From the NCBI RefSeq assembly GCF_021155775.2, contig NC_060238.1:25016470-25080469 (forward strand): a stretch of 64,000 bases of DNA. Direction: 5' to 3'. Under the pieces are notes generated by a model. The model worked only from the letters and a program-made list of their open reading frames with translations, did no database searches and was not told the origin of the DNA. Of the stretch, positions 23,401-33,524 are shown one piece after another (the first letter of the stretch is position 1; every line of letters begins with the position of its first letter). The position numbers and the translations under genes were made by a program. The DNA comes from Neodiprion pinetum. Taxonomy: Eukaryota; Arthropoda; Insecta; Hymenoptera; Diprionidae.

Positions 23401-26400
23401 ACATTATATTACAGTAACGACTAAGAAAAGGTGAAAAAAAAAAAAAAACAAGAATGAAATGACAAATAAAGTACACAATAAGAATAATGGTAGTAATACA
23501 AACCCAGATTCACGGAATTTCGACACTTTGGATAAATTGACTTATCATCGTGAACTTAAATATCGATGGTAGGTTTTTTTTTTTTTTTTTATTCTTCACA
23601 TTGTTGCTTCGTATCGTTTCTTTTGTCTAACGCAACCGCTCGGCACGTTGCTGCAGCAGATCGTATAAATACAAAGTCAGACGCAGCGAGTTGCGCATTA
23701 TTGCGTATACATTACACCTATACATTCATAATGCATGCGTGAACGAACGGTCTCATTTCTAAAAATTTTACTCTCTACTTTCTATTTCCTTCTACATATT
23801 TGATAGTTTTTCTGTTTATTCTCAATTGCGTCGATAATGTAATATAATATGAATGTGTAAAAATTCACAACCATTGTAAATAATTATTAATTCTTTTATT
23901 CTCTTCTTTTACAGTCAATTTGGCCGACAGTGGGGGTCAAAGGATCGATATGTCTCACTTTGACCTACTGAAGGTTCTCGGAACCGGAGGTCGGTATACA
24001 AAATTTTACGATATAATTTTTAATTGAAATGGAAATAAAAAAAAGTACGCTGTAATTAAAGGAAGCGATAATTCTTATTCGTGACGAATGACGTATGTTT
24101 CAGCCTATGGTAAGGTCTTCCTGGTTCGGAAGAGGACCGGGGCCGATAGCGGACGTCTGTACGCCATGAAGACCCTAAAGAAGGCCTCGATTGTTCAGAA
24201 AAAAAAGACCACGGAACACACGAAGACCGAAAGACAAGTCCTCGAGGCTGTTAGGGATAGTCCCTTCCTGGTCACGCTGCATTACGCTTTTCAAACAGAC
24301 GCAAAACTCCATCTTATATTAGGTAAGAACGAATTAAATTTTACACAACGATGATATTTGATGTGTCTTTCATGTTTGTCTTTTTTTTTTTCTTTTTTTC
24401 TTTTTTCTTTCCGAATTCTTTTCTCTAATTACGATGATCGTCGATTCCAAAACTAATTAATTATAAATAAGCAATACGTGAAGCACGCATACATAATACA
24501 TCATGTACTGAATTAACGGTTTGGCCATCGTCTAATTCGAGGACTTTAGATGGGCGTGATAACCTTCGACGGATTCGTTTTTACCTTGAAGTAGAACGCG
24601 CGGTCGCAAAATCGATTTTTAATCGTAAAATAAAATTTCTCAATGTTCTTATTTTTGTTTTTATTTTAATTGTGTTTCTTATTCTTTCTTTTTTTTTCCA
24701 GATTACGTTAGCGGCGGTGAATTATTCACTCATTTGTATCAACGGGAACATTTCACGGAAGACGAAGTTCGAGTCTATATCGGTGAGATAATACTCGCGC
24801 TGGAACATCTACATAAGGTATTGAAAAAAAAAAAACAAAACGTAAACCTTCGCTTCGTTTCATTTATTTTCTCATCTTTTTTTTTTTCTCACTCTTGACC
24901 AAGGTAACTTTGTTTATTGAATAAAACGACTTAATAATTTTTCTTATATTTCTTTCAAATACTTATTGAAGCCCTATTTACGCAAAGAAGTATACTAATT
25001 AGGATATATTTGTTAAAAATGTTTAATCTTATACTTGTTTTTCTTTATCCCTCTTTGATATAGCTTGGAATTATATACCGTGACATTAAACTGGAGAATA
25101 TTTTACTGGATCACGAGGGCCACATAGTTCTTACAGATTTTGGCCTCAGCAAAGAGTTCCTTCCTCATGAGAGAGAGCGCAACGCCAGAGCCTACTCGTT
25201 CTGTGGTACGATAGAGTATATGGCGCCTGAAGTTGTTCGTGGAGGATCTGCTGGGCACGACATTGTAAGTAGTTTAAATAAGCAAAGATCAAATTAAAGA
25301 CGTCATACGATTTATGCGATTAGGTATTAATTTAATGCTTATTTTAATATTTTTTAATTCGATGATCCTACACAGGCGGTCGACTGGTGGAGCGTTGGCG
25401 TTCTGACGTATGAACTGCTGACGGGTGCCTCGCCGTTCACAGTTGAGGGGGAGAGAAATACTCAGCAAGAAATATCGAAAAGAATATTAAGAACGGAACC
25501 TCCCATTCCTGGGCATCTCAGTGCCTCCGTTCGCAGTTTCATAACAGGCCTTCTGGTAAAAGATCCTCGACTAAGGCTCGGCGGGGGGCCTGAGGATGCC
25601 AAGGAGCTCAAGGAGCACGAGTTTTTCAGCAAAGCTTCACCCCCCTTCAGTTGGGAAGCTCTTGAGTCTCGACAGATTACCCCACCTTTCGTACCCAAGA
25701 TCACTCACGAGCTAGACACAAGTAATTTTTCAGAGGAATTTACAAAAATGGTCGCTGCCGATAGCCCTGCTGTTGTACCGCCAAATTATGACAAACTCTT
25801 TCGGGTAAGAATTGCCTCAAGATATTGAAAATTATTCCAAATCAAGATTGTTTATAAATTTGCTTTGAATTTAGAGTAAAAAATTATGTTTTCATCTAAT
25901 TTTTGACATAATGACTTGAAATTTCAGGGCTATTCATATGTCGCGCCATCGATATTATTCGCGGAGAATGTGATCAGCGAGGATATATTCAAAAACGTCG
26001 AACGGACTACGAATGAGGATCAACACCATCGTCCATCGACCTCAGACGAGTTAGCCTCCCGTTTCGAGGAATCAGCGTTTTTCAAAACGTATGAGCTCGA
26101 CCCTAGAGAGGAAGCGTTGGGCGACGGAAGTTTTTCAGTTTGTCGTAGATGTAGGCACCGTAAATCGCAACAGGAGTTTGCGGTGAAAATAGTTAGCCGA
26201 AGGGTTGACTGTGGAAGGGAGGCGAATCTATTGAAGATCTGCCAGGGCCATCCGAGTATTGTAAAACTGATAGACGTTTACAAAGATCGAGCGCATACCT
26301 ATCTAGTAATGGAACTTTTGAAGGGAGGTGAGCTGATGCGGAAGTCTCGTTCCTTCCCCGAGACTCAGGCAAGTCGAATAATGCGCCAGCTTGCCTCAGC

Positions 26401-27517
26401 GGTAAGTTTCATGCACGCAAAAGGCGTCGTACACCGGGACCTCAAGCCGGAAAACATAGTATTTGCCAACACAGGCGATGACTTGTTGGTCAAGGTGGTT
26501 GACTTTGGGTTTGCGAGAATTAAACAAGGCCGCGAGCCTCTTCACACTCCCTGCTTCACGCTTCCCTATGCAGCGCCAGAGGTTCTTGCCAGGCAAGGGT
26601 ACGACGAGAGCTGTGACCTCTGGAGTTTGGGCGCCATCCTTTATTCCATGCTTTCGGGACGGCCACCATTCCGTACGGATTCACCGGATTTTGCATCGCG
26701 CGTCAAGACGGGTGACGTGGACTTCGAGGGAGAGGCATGGCGAGGTGTTTCAGCATCGGCGAAGAACGTTGCACAGGGTCTTTTGACCACAGATCCCAAT
26801 CGGAGACTCACTGCCACCGAGCTTGTTAATCACGAGTGGATTTTAGGCTCAACTACACCTGCCGCCGCACCAATAGCCGGATCCTCTTCTTCTTCTACAT
26901 CAGCCTCAACCTCAACGAGCGAAAAGGGGCAGAGCTTTAAGCTGAGGGAGGTCGATTCGGCAAAGCTTGCGCAAAGACGAAGGCTTCCCAAGCGGTCCAC
27001 ATCGAGTTCCGCGTCTTCTTCGGCTTCCATTGCCTCCTCGAACGCCTCGGTTCAGCTACTGCAACCACCCAGCGCGAGCACCACCGTCGCTTCCGCCTCC
27101 CCTGCGCAACCCAGTGCTTTTGACTTTGGCGAGGAAAGGGTAAACGAATATCTCAGTTCTTTGTCTTCCTCGTCCGACTCGAATTCGCCAAGAATAACTA
27201 GCCGGAAGACTGAGAGGTCGGATCACCCCGGTGGCTCCAGAGCCAAAAGACGCAAACGCGATCATGACGACGTGATTCTTCAGCAAGACGATAATGGAAG
27301 TGGTAACGGAAATGGAAGCGGAAATGGTAGCGGAAATGAAAACGGCCCGATTACAAGATCGAGAAAACGAAAGTTGGATCTAAATACAAGCGGTTCTGAT
27401 AGCTGTGTCGAATTTATCGATGCAACGACGAGCCCTGGTAAAAGAGATACAATTGTACACAGAAAACAGAGAACTGGAAAACGGCCCAAGCGACTACCTA
27501 CCATAATAGTAGAGTAA
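16789..27517 (+). CDS. JIL-1: JIL-1 / MSK-type tandem histone H3 kinase
   Basis: Nuclear serine/threonine kinase with two catalytic domains; the fly orthologue phosphorylates histone H3 Ser10 and keeps chromatin open. Exons: 16789-17134, 23915-23989, 24104-24322, 24702-24817, 25064-25264, 25376-25804 and 25928-27517, 2976 nt (991 residues). An in-frame TAA at 16720 with no later ATG fixes the start. Residues 1-115 are acidic and Gly/Ser-rich. The N-terminal AGC kinase starts near 131 (GTGAYGKV, K163, catalytic D259 in YRDIK, DFG at 277, activation-loop AYSFCGT). The linker keeps the SPAVVP and FRGYSYVAPS phosphosite motifs. The C-terminal CAMK-type kinase runs from about 517 to 764 (GDGSFS, K549, HRD Asp633, DFG at 654, and PCFTLPYAAPE with T673, the MAPK-target Thr in MSK1). 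After it come a MAPK-docking/NLS-like run (LAQRRRLPKRS), Ser-rich and Gly-Asn repeats, and basic clusters. Both kinases keep their catalytic residues. Human MSK1 is about 800 residues and fly JIL-1 about 1200. Confidence 0.96.
17701..17848 (+). mobile_element. MITE-like element, copy 1 (shortened)
   Basis: Begins GAGGTTGAAGTTGGTCACGT and ends CACTAATTTCGAC, matching the two ends of the best copy at 44809-45018. Shared interior text includes TTTTTACAATGATTT and ATATGAGTATGTTTTG. About 150 bp against 210 bp for the full copy, so it has lost internal sequence. It lies in JIL-1 intron 1. Confidence 0.7.
17990..18365 (+). repeat. 77-bp tandem repeat array
   Basis: The word GTCTTCGGTC recurs at 18050, 18127, 18204 and 18281, with a degenerate GTCTTCGAAC at 18358, exactly 77 bp apart each time. 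A diverged partial unit precedes the first. Units are nearly identical; differences such as GGATTAGCTGG versus GGATAAGCTGG alternate between successive units. The array lies inside JIL-1 intron 1. It encodes nothing obvious. Confidence 0.93.
18644..18668. repeat. TA microsatellite flanking the foldback element
   Basis: Run of about 12 TA units directly left of the left arm at 18670. A shorter TA-rich tract also follows the right arm. Confidence 0.85.
18670..19289. mobile_element. Foldback (long terminal inverted repeat) element
   Basis: Left arm 18670-18935 and right arm 19024-19289 are reverse complements of about 266 bp each, with a constant coordinate sum at the points I checked. The ends read AGTGTGGTCGTTAAAAATTA and its complement. 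The spacer is 88 bp. Inside the element a 72-bp segment starting CAGCTAAAACAGAATTTTTA is duplicated in tandem at 18936 and 19008. The outer ends abut TA on both sides, as expected for insertion into a TA target. It encodes no transposase; both arms show the same 60-codon chance frame on opposite strands. I infer a non-autonomous DNA transposon; the superfamily is unknown to me. Confidence 0.9.
20386..20410. repeat. TA microsatellite
   Basis: About 12 TA units flanked by ACATGTGTA and TACATGTGTAA, inside JIL-1 intron 1. Confidence 0.85.
21199..21337. repeat. Imperfect 140-bp inverted repeat
   Basis: The left end GGATCTCGATTCTGACGACT (followed by TATTTTTTCAC) and the right end, which read in reverse complement is ATCCCGATTCTGACGGCTTA then CTTTTCAC, pair over about 33 bp with few mismatches. 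The loop is about 70 bp. It could be a small palindromic transposon or a structured RNA within the intron. Confidence 0.6.
22689..22760 (+). mobile_element. MITE-like element fragment, copy 2
   Basis: Contains GAGGCTGAAGTTAGTTACGT and AAAAATCGTTATTTCGCAAT, which match the left end and an interior part of the family. Only about 70 bp remain. Confidence 0.45.
22930..23163 (+). mobile_element. MITE-like element, copy 3
   Basis: Starts GAGATTGAAGTTGGTAACGT and shares TTTCAAAATATACGAGTATG and TTTTGTTTTATT with the copy at 44809. The right end (GTTGATTGTAATTGCGACATG) is a diverged version of the family end. It lies 750 bp upstream of JIL-1 exon 2. Confidence 0.65.
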
Positions 27518-27929
27518 AAATTGCTTGTAAGCGTTTGGTAAGTTAAAGCTGACGATTTTACTCGTTTTTGTTTCCTATGCATTTTCCGTGACGTAACGCT
27601 GCTGCCTTTGGGAGTTGATCGTGCAAGACGCGGATATCGCACCATTCCTATCTCAGTACTTTTAGATTCTTTGTAAATACATGTAGGTAAGTGTTGATTT
27701 GAGCATCGCCATTGTCGCCTACTACATTTTCAAGTGGCGTCTTTGATCAGTTTATGAAGTGAAGCTGTTGATTTTTTTAACGGGTAGGTAGGGTAAATAA
27801 TAATAATACTAACGACGACGACATAGGTAAAAAGAAGAGAGTGAAGTATGAAGTTATTTTTATTGTGGAGTATGTAAAAAAAAGAGCATATCTAAAATTT
27901 GTTTATCTTTTCTGCAATATTATAGTTAT

Positions 27930-27932
27930 GCG

Positions 27933-27963
<31 letters not shown>
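27930..27963. repeat. Alternating purine-pyrimidine run (CG then CA)
   Basis: Five CG units run directly into about 12 CA units. Such runs can adopt Z-DNA. It lies in the probable JIL-1 3' UTR. Confidence 0.85.
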
Positions 27964-28538
27964 GCATACACACACACCACGCACACATGCACATGTATAT
28001 GATACATGTAATATATACATCCACATATATATGAATATAGATGATGTATAATTCTTGGGTTTTCTGTGATTACATGTTGTATAAATGAAACGTTGTATCG
28101 AATCGTTGACAATTGTTTAATACACACATACTGTGACTGTGCCTCGGGTATACCCAATTCTGAGAGTATACGGGAAAAACTTGGACTGGTGCCGTGTTAG
28201 TTGATACTATTTTTGAATCGTTATTATCGATAATTTAAACTACATTCGTGAAACTAAAATGTTACGGCTTTTTAAGAATTACTTTCGATGACGGTTTCCA
28301 GTCACGTTTCCCAAAACTCTTGACGAAAACTAACTGAATGCTAGAATATACATGTAATCGAGCTGGCCTTTTTGCCTTCGGAAAAAAAAAATTATAAGCC
28401 TGTTTTACCACTTACCTACATATTAATTAACACGGGATTGCCGCGATTGTACGACTGCTGTAGGTAACGGATAAAAAAAAAATAAAAAAAATTATATATA
28501 TAAATTAAATTTAAAAGACATAAAAAAGAATAAAAACC

Positions 28539-28544
28539 AATAAA
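28539..28544 (+). terminator. Candidate poly(A) signal of JIL-1
   Basis: AATAAA about 1.0 kb after the JIL-1 stop codon, inside an A-rich stretch; a second AATAAA follows near 28612. Confidence 0.4.
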
Positions 28545-31230
28545 GTAAAAGAGTAATGGGAAAGACTGAAGAGGTTGTATAAGACCAACTCAGGGAACAG
28601 GCATGCTTACAATAAAACGTCTTTAGTTATCGATATACGAGAGATACAGGTTCTGCAAGGCTGTACGCACACCTCTGCCAAAGACGACTGAAGCAACGTT
28701 ACACTGTAAGACCAAACGAAAACAAACAAAAAAAAAAAACGAAGTAAAAAAAGAAAAACAAAAAAATCATGAAATCAATAACTGTAACAATAATAATTAT
28801 TATAATAATGATGATACTAATAGTAGTAACAAGAATAACAATAAATCAATAATTAAACGTAATAAACCGAATCGTATATACAAAGCTGTGCACTGATTGC
28901 AAAACGGCGCTATGGCGCTGCTTATTATATTACTACTATAAATTGTACTTTAAATAACGTAATAGATACACCTTACATATTATTATGGCTAATTGAAATT
29001 GAACAGAAATAATAAATATGAAAAGAAAACATAAAAATAATTATATATTTAATATAATCGTATGTAAGAAGTGATATTCTTTAACAAGATGCGTATAATA
29101 CGAATATATACGTATATGTGTACGTATGCTTTCATATGTATACATATATGCATGTTTTTATTTAGGAACATAGTCATTATGAATCATAAATTAAATTAAT
29201 TATTGCTAATGAAGTAAAATTTCGTTTCCTGTCTTTTATTTAAAAAATTTTTCCTTCTTTCTCTTGTGATATACAGTACCACTATTGTTAGCTACATTGT
29301 AATAGACAATTATCCTTTGCTGAAAGTGTATGTGATATGTTATATTGCATACACAGAAAGTATAACTAGCAGCTTCTATGAAATATGAAGAACGCTGTTT
29401 TGTTGCTATGGATGCATGAAAGAGATGCCTCCTTTGTTACTACTGGTTGTTTAAATATATCATACGATGTTTATTTATATCCTGTGTATTTTGCATCTTT
29501 ACACCCTGGTCTACACGCGCCGGCTACAACACCGTGAACCTTGAAACCTAGTCGTTTTTAGATTGGTCCTGTGTCTGTAAGAGCGGAAAACTCACGTATA
29601 TGATGATAATTAACTAATGAGTTTAAATACATTGGAGTGGCTTAATGTTCAAATGATCATCAAGCAAAGTTGTATCGAGACGGTAATTTAGCCTTGTCGG
29701 GAAAATATAGTTAGATACTGTATCTTATACTTTCTGCTAATGGGGTGCTTGGTATAAATAGTATGTCTAATGAATGTTTAAAATTAAATGCACGAGTAAA
29801 TCAGAAAACCAGCATATATTATAGTAGAATGGTAAAAGAAAGATACATAAGCGTGATTAAAATTTAAAACGCTAGTTGATGTACAAGTAAAATATTTCCT
29901 TATTATAATAATTGGACATATCATAAACTAACTTTACCAAGCTCCAAGGATAGTACAATAATCATAATTAAATAATGATAAGTAAATTACGGATCACAAC
30001 GAATTATCAGTTTATCGTACACGTAATTCTCAATTCACCGATGATTTCATTTCAATTCAAATTATACATGTTATAATATTTTTGTATATATTATTATGTA
30101 TGCAATGTTGAATATGAAGTGAGTCAAGTTTAATCTTCACTACGCTTGTTGCGATATACATATTTCTTTTTCCTTCACTTCATTTCTCTTCTTTTCATGA
30201 TTAAGATAATCGGACATTCACTTTTATATTGACTAGGACTAAAACAATCGTAATGAGATGAAGGTGCATGTGTGCTAACTGTTTTGCTAAATTAAAATAA
30301 GTCTTTAAACGTTTTTCTTAACATGTTTGTTGACAAAACAAACGTCTGATTTGATTGAGGGAGTTGACTTTACGATTCATTGATCAGAGACGGCGTCAGG
30401 CTCTTACATAATAATTCACGAAAATGCTTTAAGCCATTCAAGTGTATAAAATCCAAGCTGACGTACTGAGTAAAATATAGGAAAATGATACAGAAATAGA
30501 AGGGGAGAAGACGTATTTGATGCATAAGATCAACGAGAAGGAACAACAAATAGTTGTGTAAATTGTTGTGGAACACATCCGTTTCCCGACAGTTTCAAGT
30601 GCTTTACGATTCTCGTTATCCTACTATCCCCTAAAATTTTATCATCAGTTTGCTATCGAGACGTTAACGAAAGTTACGTAAACTGATTGATGATAGTCGT
30701 TACCTTTAATAATTCTATATGTAAACAAAAACATTGATTTTGGTTACATAGGTCTCCAAACTGGAGTTTAATTGAAATTAATCTTTGTATTCGTCATATA
30801 GGTACATCAATAGTACATCCATATACATGCTGTCGCGTTAAGGTAATTGATTTAGTATAAGCCAATATTCCTGCTCCAAGTAAAATAATAACTTTTACGA
30901 ATTTTTTATTTTATTCTTTTTCCGTTTCATTTCACCAAATGGAGCCTGCGGGGTCGGGAGGGTCATACTGGCCATTCAATAACACTATTGTTAATATTGA
31001 ATACAAAGAGTTTTTCTGTCTTACATGTATTTTAAAACACGGGAATCAAGCTGTCGCTCGTCATTCCTTATACATCGGTTTCATTCAGAGCGTCAAAGTT
31101 CTAAGTTTACACACGAAGTTTTATACGTTGAAGGAGTACCGCTAAGAGTCTCGTTAAGTGAAAACTGCCTACTCTCTGTTTATGTACTATTTTGTTTATC
31201 AACCCTGAATAAATCACGCGACAAATCTTA

Positions 31231-31236
31231 TTTATT
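31231..31236 (-). terminator. Candidate poly(A) signal of Rab2
   Basis: TTTATT on the plus strand (AATAAA for the minus-strand transcript), 214 nt beyond the Rab2 stop codon. Confidence 0.5.
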
Positions 31237-31379
31237 ACAATATCGAATAAGATTCTGAAAACTATAAATTATACCAATTACTGCCCATCTATCGATACAC
31301 TGAATCGATACGCGACGTACACACAAATATACAAATGAATATACAAATCGTTGAAAACGTGGAGCAGGAACGGGATGGA

Positions 31380-31398
31380 GGGGGGGGGGGGGGGGGGG
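31380..31398. repeat. G19 homopolymer (C19 in the Rab2 mRNA)
   Basis: Nineteen consecutive G on the plus strand, 52 bp beyond the Rab2 stop codon and inside its 3' UTR. The exact length is prone to sequencing error. Confidence 0.9.
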
Positions 31399-31449
31399 AT
31401 CGTTTTAGATCGGTTCGCAGGGAAACGGGGAGCAGCGAAGCCCCAGCCC

Positions 31450-32678
31450 CTAGCAACATCCACCACCTTGAGCGCCGCCCTGACCTCCAGTTCCCGCCAA
31501 GCCACCTGGGCTTGTCGGCGAATGCTGAGGTCCAATTTTGATGCCGTTTGCCTGAAAAAAATAAATTCCGTAAGACCATTTCACACCTCTTAAACTTATC
31601 TTAGTTCCTGATCTATTTCTCACCTCATTGTTGATGTCAAAGACACCTTCTTGTATTTTTTCATAAATCTCTTTGGCAGTGTTGATAAATGCCTCTTCGA
31701 CGTTGGCTGCAGTCTTTGCACTCGTTTCCATGAATACAAGACCATGTTCTCGAGCGAACGCCTCACCCTCTTCTCTTTTAACCTCTCTCCGTGAATCAAG
31801 ATCGCTCTTATTTCCAATCAGCATTATAACCATGTTGGAATTGGAATGCTGCCGTGCGTCTTCTAGCCATGTTGTTAAATGGTTAAAAGTCTCTCTGCGA
31901 GTTATATCGTAGACGAGTAGGGCTCCTGCCGCGCCACGATAATATGATCTTGTTATGGAACGGAACGCTTCTTGCCCTGCCTGCGAGTAAATTAAATCAA
32001 GAATTTTAAAAAAGTAAATGAAAATGAACTGAATTTCATATGCAGCTTTGTTCTTTACCGTATCCCAAATCTGCAGCTTAATCTGTTTCCCATCAATTGT
32101 GATCATACGCGCGCCAAACTCAACGCCAATAGTCAAATCATGTACTGGTTGAAACCTTTTGTCTGTGAATTGAAGCAGGAGACACGACTTGCCGACTCCT
32201 GTGAATGAGATTATAGACAAGATTTTTATCGTCGGAAGAAGCTGTTGACATTAGCAAGACGATGCAAAGAAAAACGTAAGATCCGCATGAATCATCCGAA
32301 TAATCATTAGATTAAATACTGCTTAGAACAATTAGAAATGAGGTTAATTTTTACTGTAAAATTTCCATCAAAAATATGATCGCAATCGTTTATTGAGAAC
32401 GAATATTCATCAGCTCTAATATCCAGGTAACCTCGGCCGAGGATTGGGGGAATGAAAGAAAACTGATTTTTCTCGTCTGTCTAGCCAAGAGGGGTTAGTC
32501 GAAAGAAAAAATGAAGGAAGTGTGAATATTGGTGAATGCAATGACATGAAAACAATGGGAGCTGTCACGGCAACGTAATACAGACAGATGATCGGGATTC
32601 TGAAAGAGTTTGTCGAGTCTCCAACAACTTACCCGTATCACCGATGATAATGTATTTGAAAAGGTAAGCGTAAGACAT
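31450..32678 (-). CDS. Rab2: Rab2 small GTPase
   Basis: Ras-superfamily GTPase acting in ER-Golgi and Golgi-derived vesicle traffic and in autophagosome/lysosome fusion. Exons: 32633-32678, 32059-32198, 31624-31980 and 31450-31551, 645 nt (214 residues; human RAB2A 212). Exon 1 encodes MSYAYLFKYIIIGDT plus one base, and the P-loop GDTGVGKS is built across the first junction. Then come the effector region (TIGVEFGARM), WDTAGQEAFRS across the second intron, GNKSDL and ETSAK for guanine binding, and a Gly-rich tail ending GGGCC, the double-cysteine prenylation motif. All nucleotide-binding residues are intact. The start is set by the family N terminus. It is convergent with JIL-1 and in the same orientation as METTL25B, 846 bp upstream. 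Confidence 0.97.
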
Positions 32679-33524
32679 TTCAAATTCTACAAAGTTCGTC
32701 AAAACACGGTAATTTTCAAAGTACACGACGAGGGAAGCGTAGTAGTTTCGTTTCAACGCTCTTTCAGTTGCTTATTATTTCGCTTATCTCTTCTGCTGGC
32801 CGTGACGTCACTCGATATACTTCGGCACTGTTCGGTCGCATTCGGACTCCTCCTGAAGGCTGATTCGGAATTTGGACGCTCGGATTTTTTTCTTTTCTTT
32901 TAACCAGCAAAGTCCAAACTACGCGATTCCCTATCTGAGGCCTGGCCGTAGACCTTCTTGATATCTCATCCTTTCGTTTCACTCACGTTTAATTAAATTT
33001 CCAGCTATGCAACGATGCGAATTTTCGCGTAGTAATCTGCGTTTGAATTTTCTGAGAAAACAAAAGCATCACGCCTGCGCGCGCAATGGATTGTGGGACA
33101 AGCGTAGAGCGCGTTGTTGAATTGCGATCGAGTCACACTAAACACATTTTTTTTACACGATTATCGCGTTTGATTGTTCTAATATCCGTGATTTCGAAAA
33201 ATATGAATACTGGAACGATTCTGAAGCAGTCTAATCGCCACCGCAAAAGTCATGTGGGTTGAAATAAGAAAGAACGAAATAGGGTACAATCTCAAGCATT
33301 AATTTGGAACTCGGCGTACTTTCATCTGTTTTCTACTTCTGTACACTGTATGTACCTGGTACGAAATATTCAGTTACTTGCATAAATAGGCTTATTAAAT
33401 TAATCAGACATGTTGTTGAAGCATGCAGTGAAACAGGGTGAACAATTTTCCTTCTTTATTGTGAATTTGTAAACAGACCAAAATCCCTGTTGTACAATTT
33501 TTGAGCAAATGACACAATATTCAG
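32679..33524. other. Rab2 promoter and METTL25B 3' UTR
   Basis: 846 bp between two minus-strand genes. The left part, up to about 33.15 kb with CGCGCGCAATGGATTGTGGG near 33.08 kb, looks like the Rab2 promoter. The right part should be the METTL25B 3' UTR. Confidence 0.5.
33455..33460 (-). terminator. Candidate poly(A) signal of METTL25B
   Basis: TTTATT on the plus strand, 65 nt beyond the stop codon at 33525. Confidence 0.55.

Larger units (their letters stand above)
17135..23914 (+). other. JIL-1 intron 1 (6.8 kb), repeat-rich
   Basis: The intron joins exon 1 (phase 1, donor GTGAAT) to exon 2 (acceptor TTTTACAG) in frame. It carries three MITE-like copies, a 77-bp tandem array, a 620-bp foldback element and a 140-bp hairpin, described separately. 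A CpG-rich stretch near 21.4-22.3 kb with CTG/GTT triplets could be an internal promoter, but I cannot show this. No coding exon with conserved protein was found inside. Confidence 0.75.
27518..31449. other. JIL-1 3' UTR and convergent spacer to Rab2
   Basis: 3.9 kb, AT-rich and without supportable coding sequence. The first kilobase is probably JIL-1 3' UTR, with an AATAAA at 28539-28544 and another near 28612. A CG/CA dinucleotide run is at 27930-27963. Rab2 3' UTR, from the other strand, occupies the right end. Confidence 0.5.
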
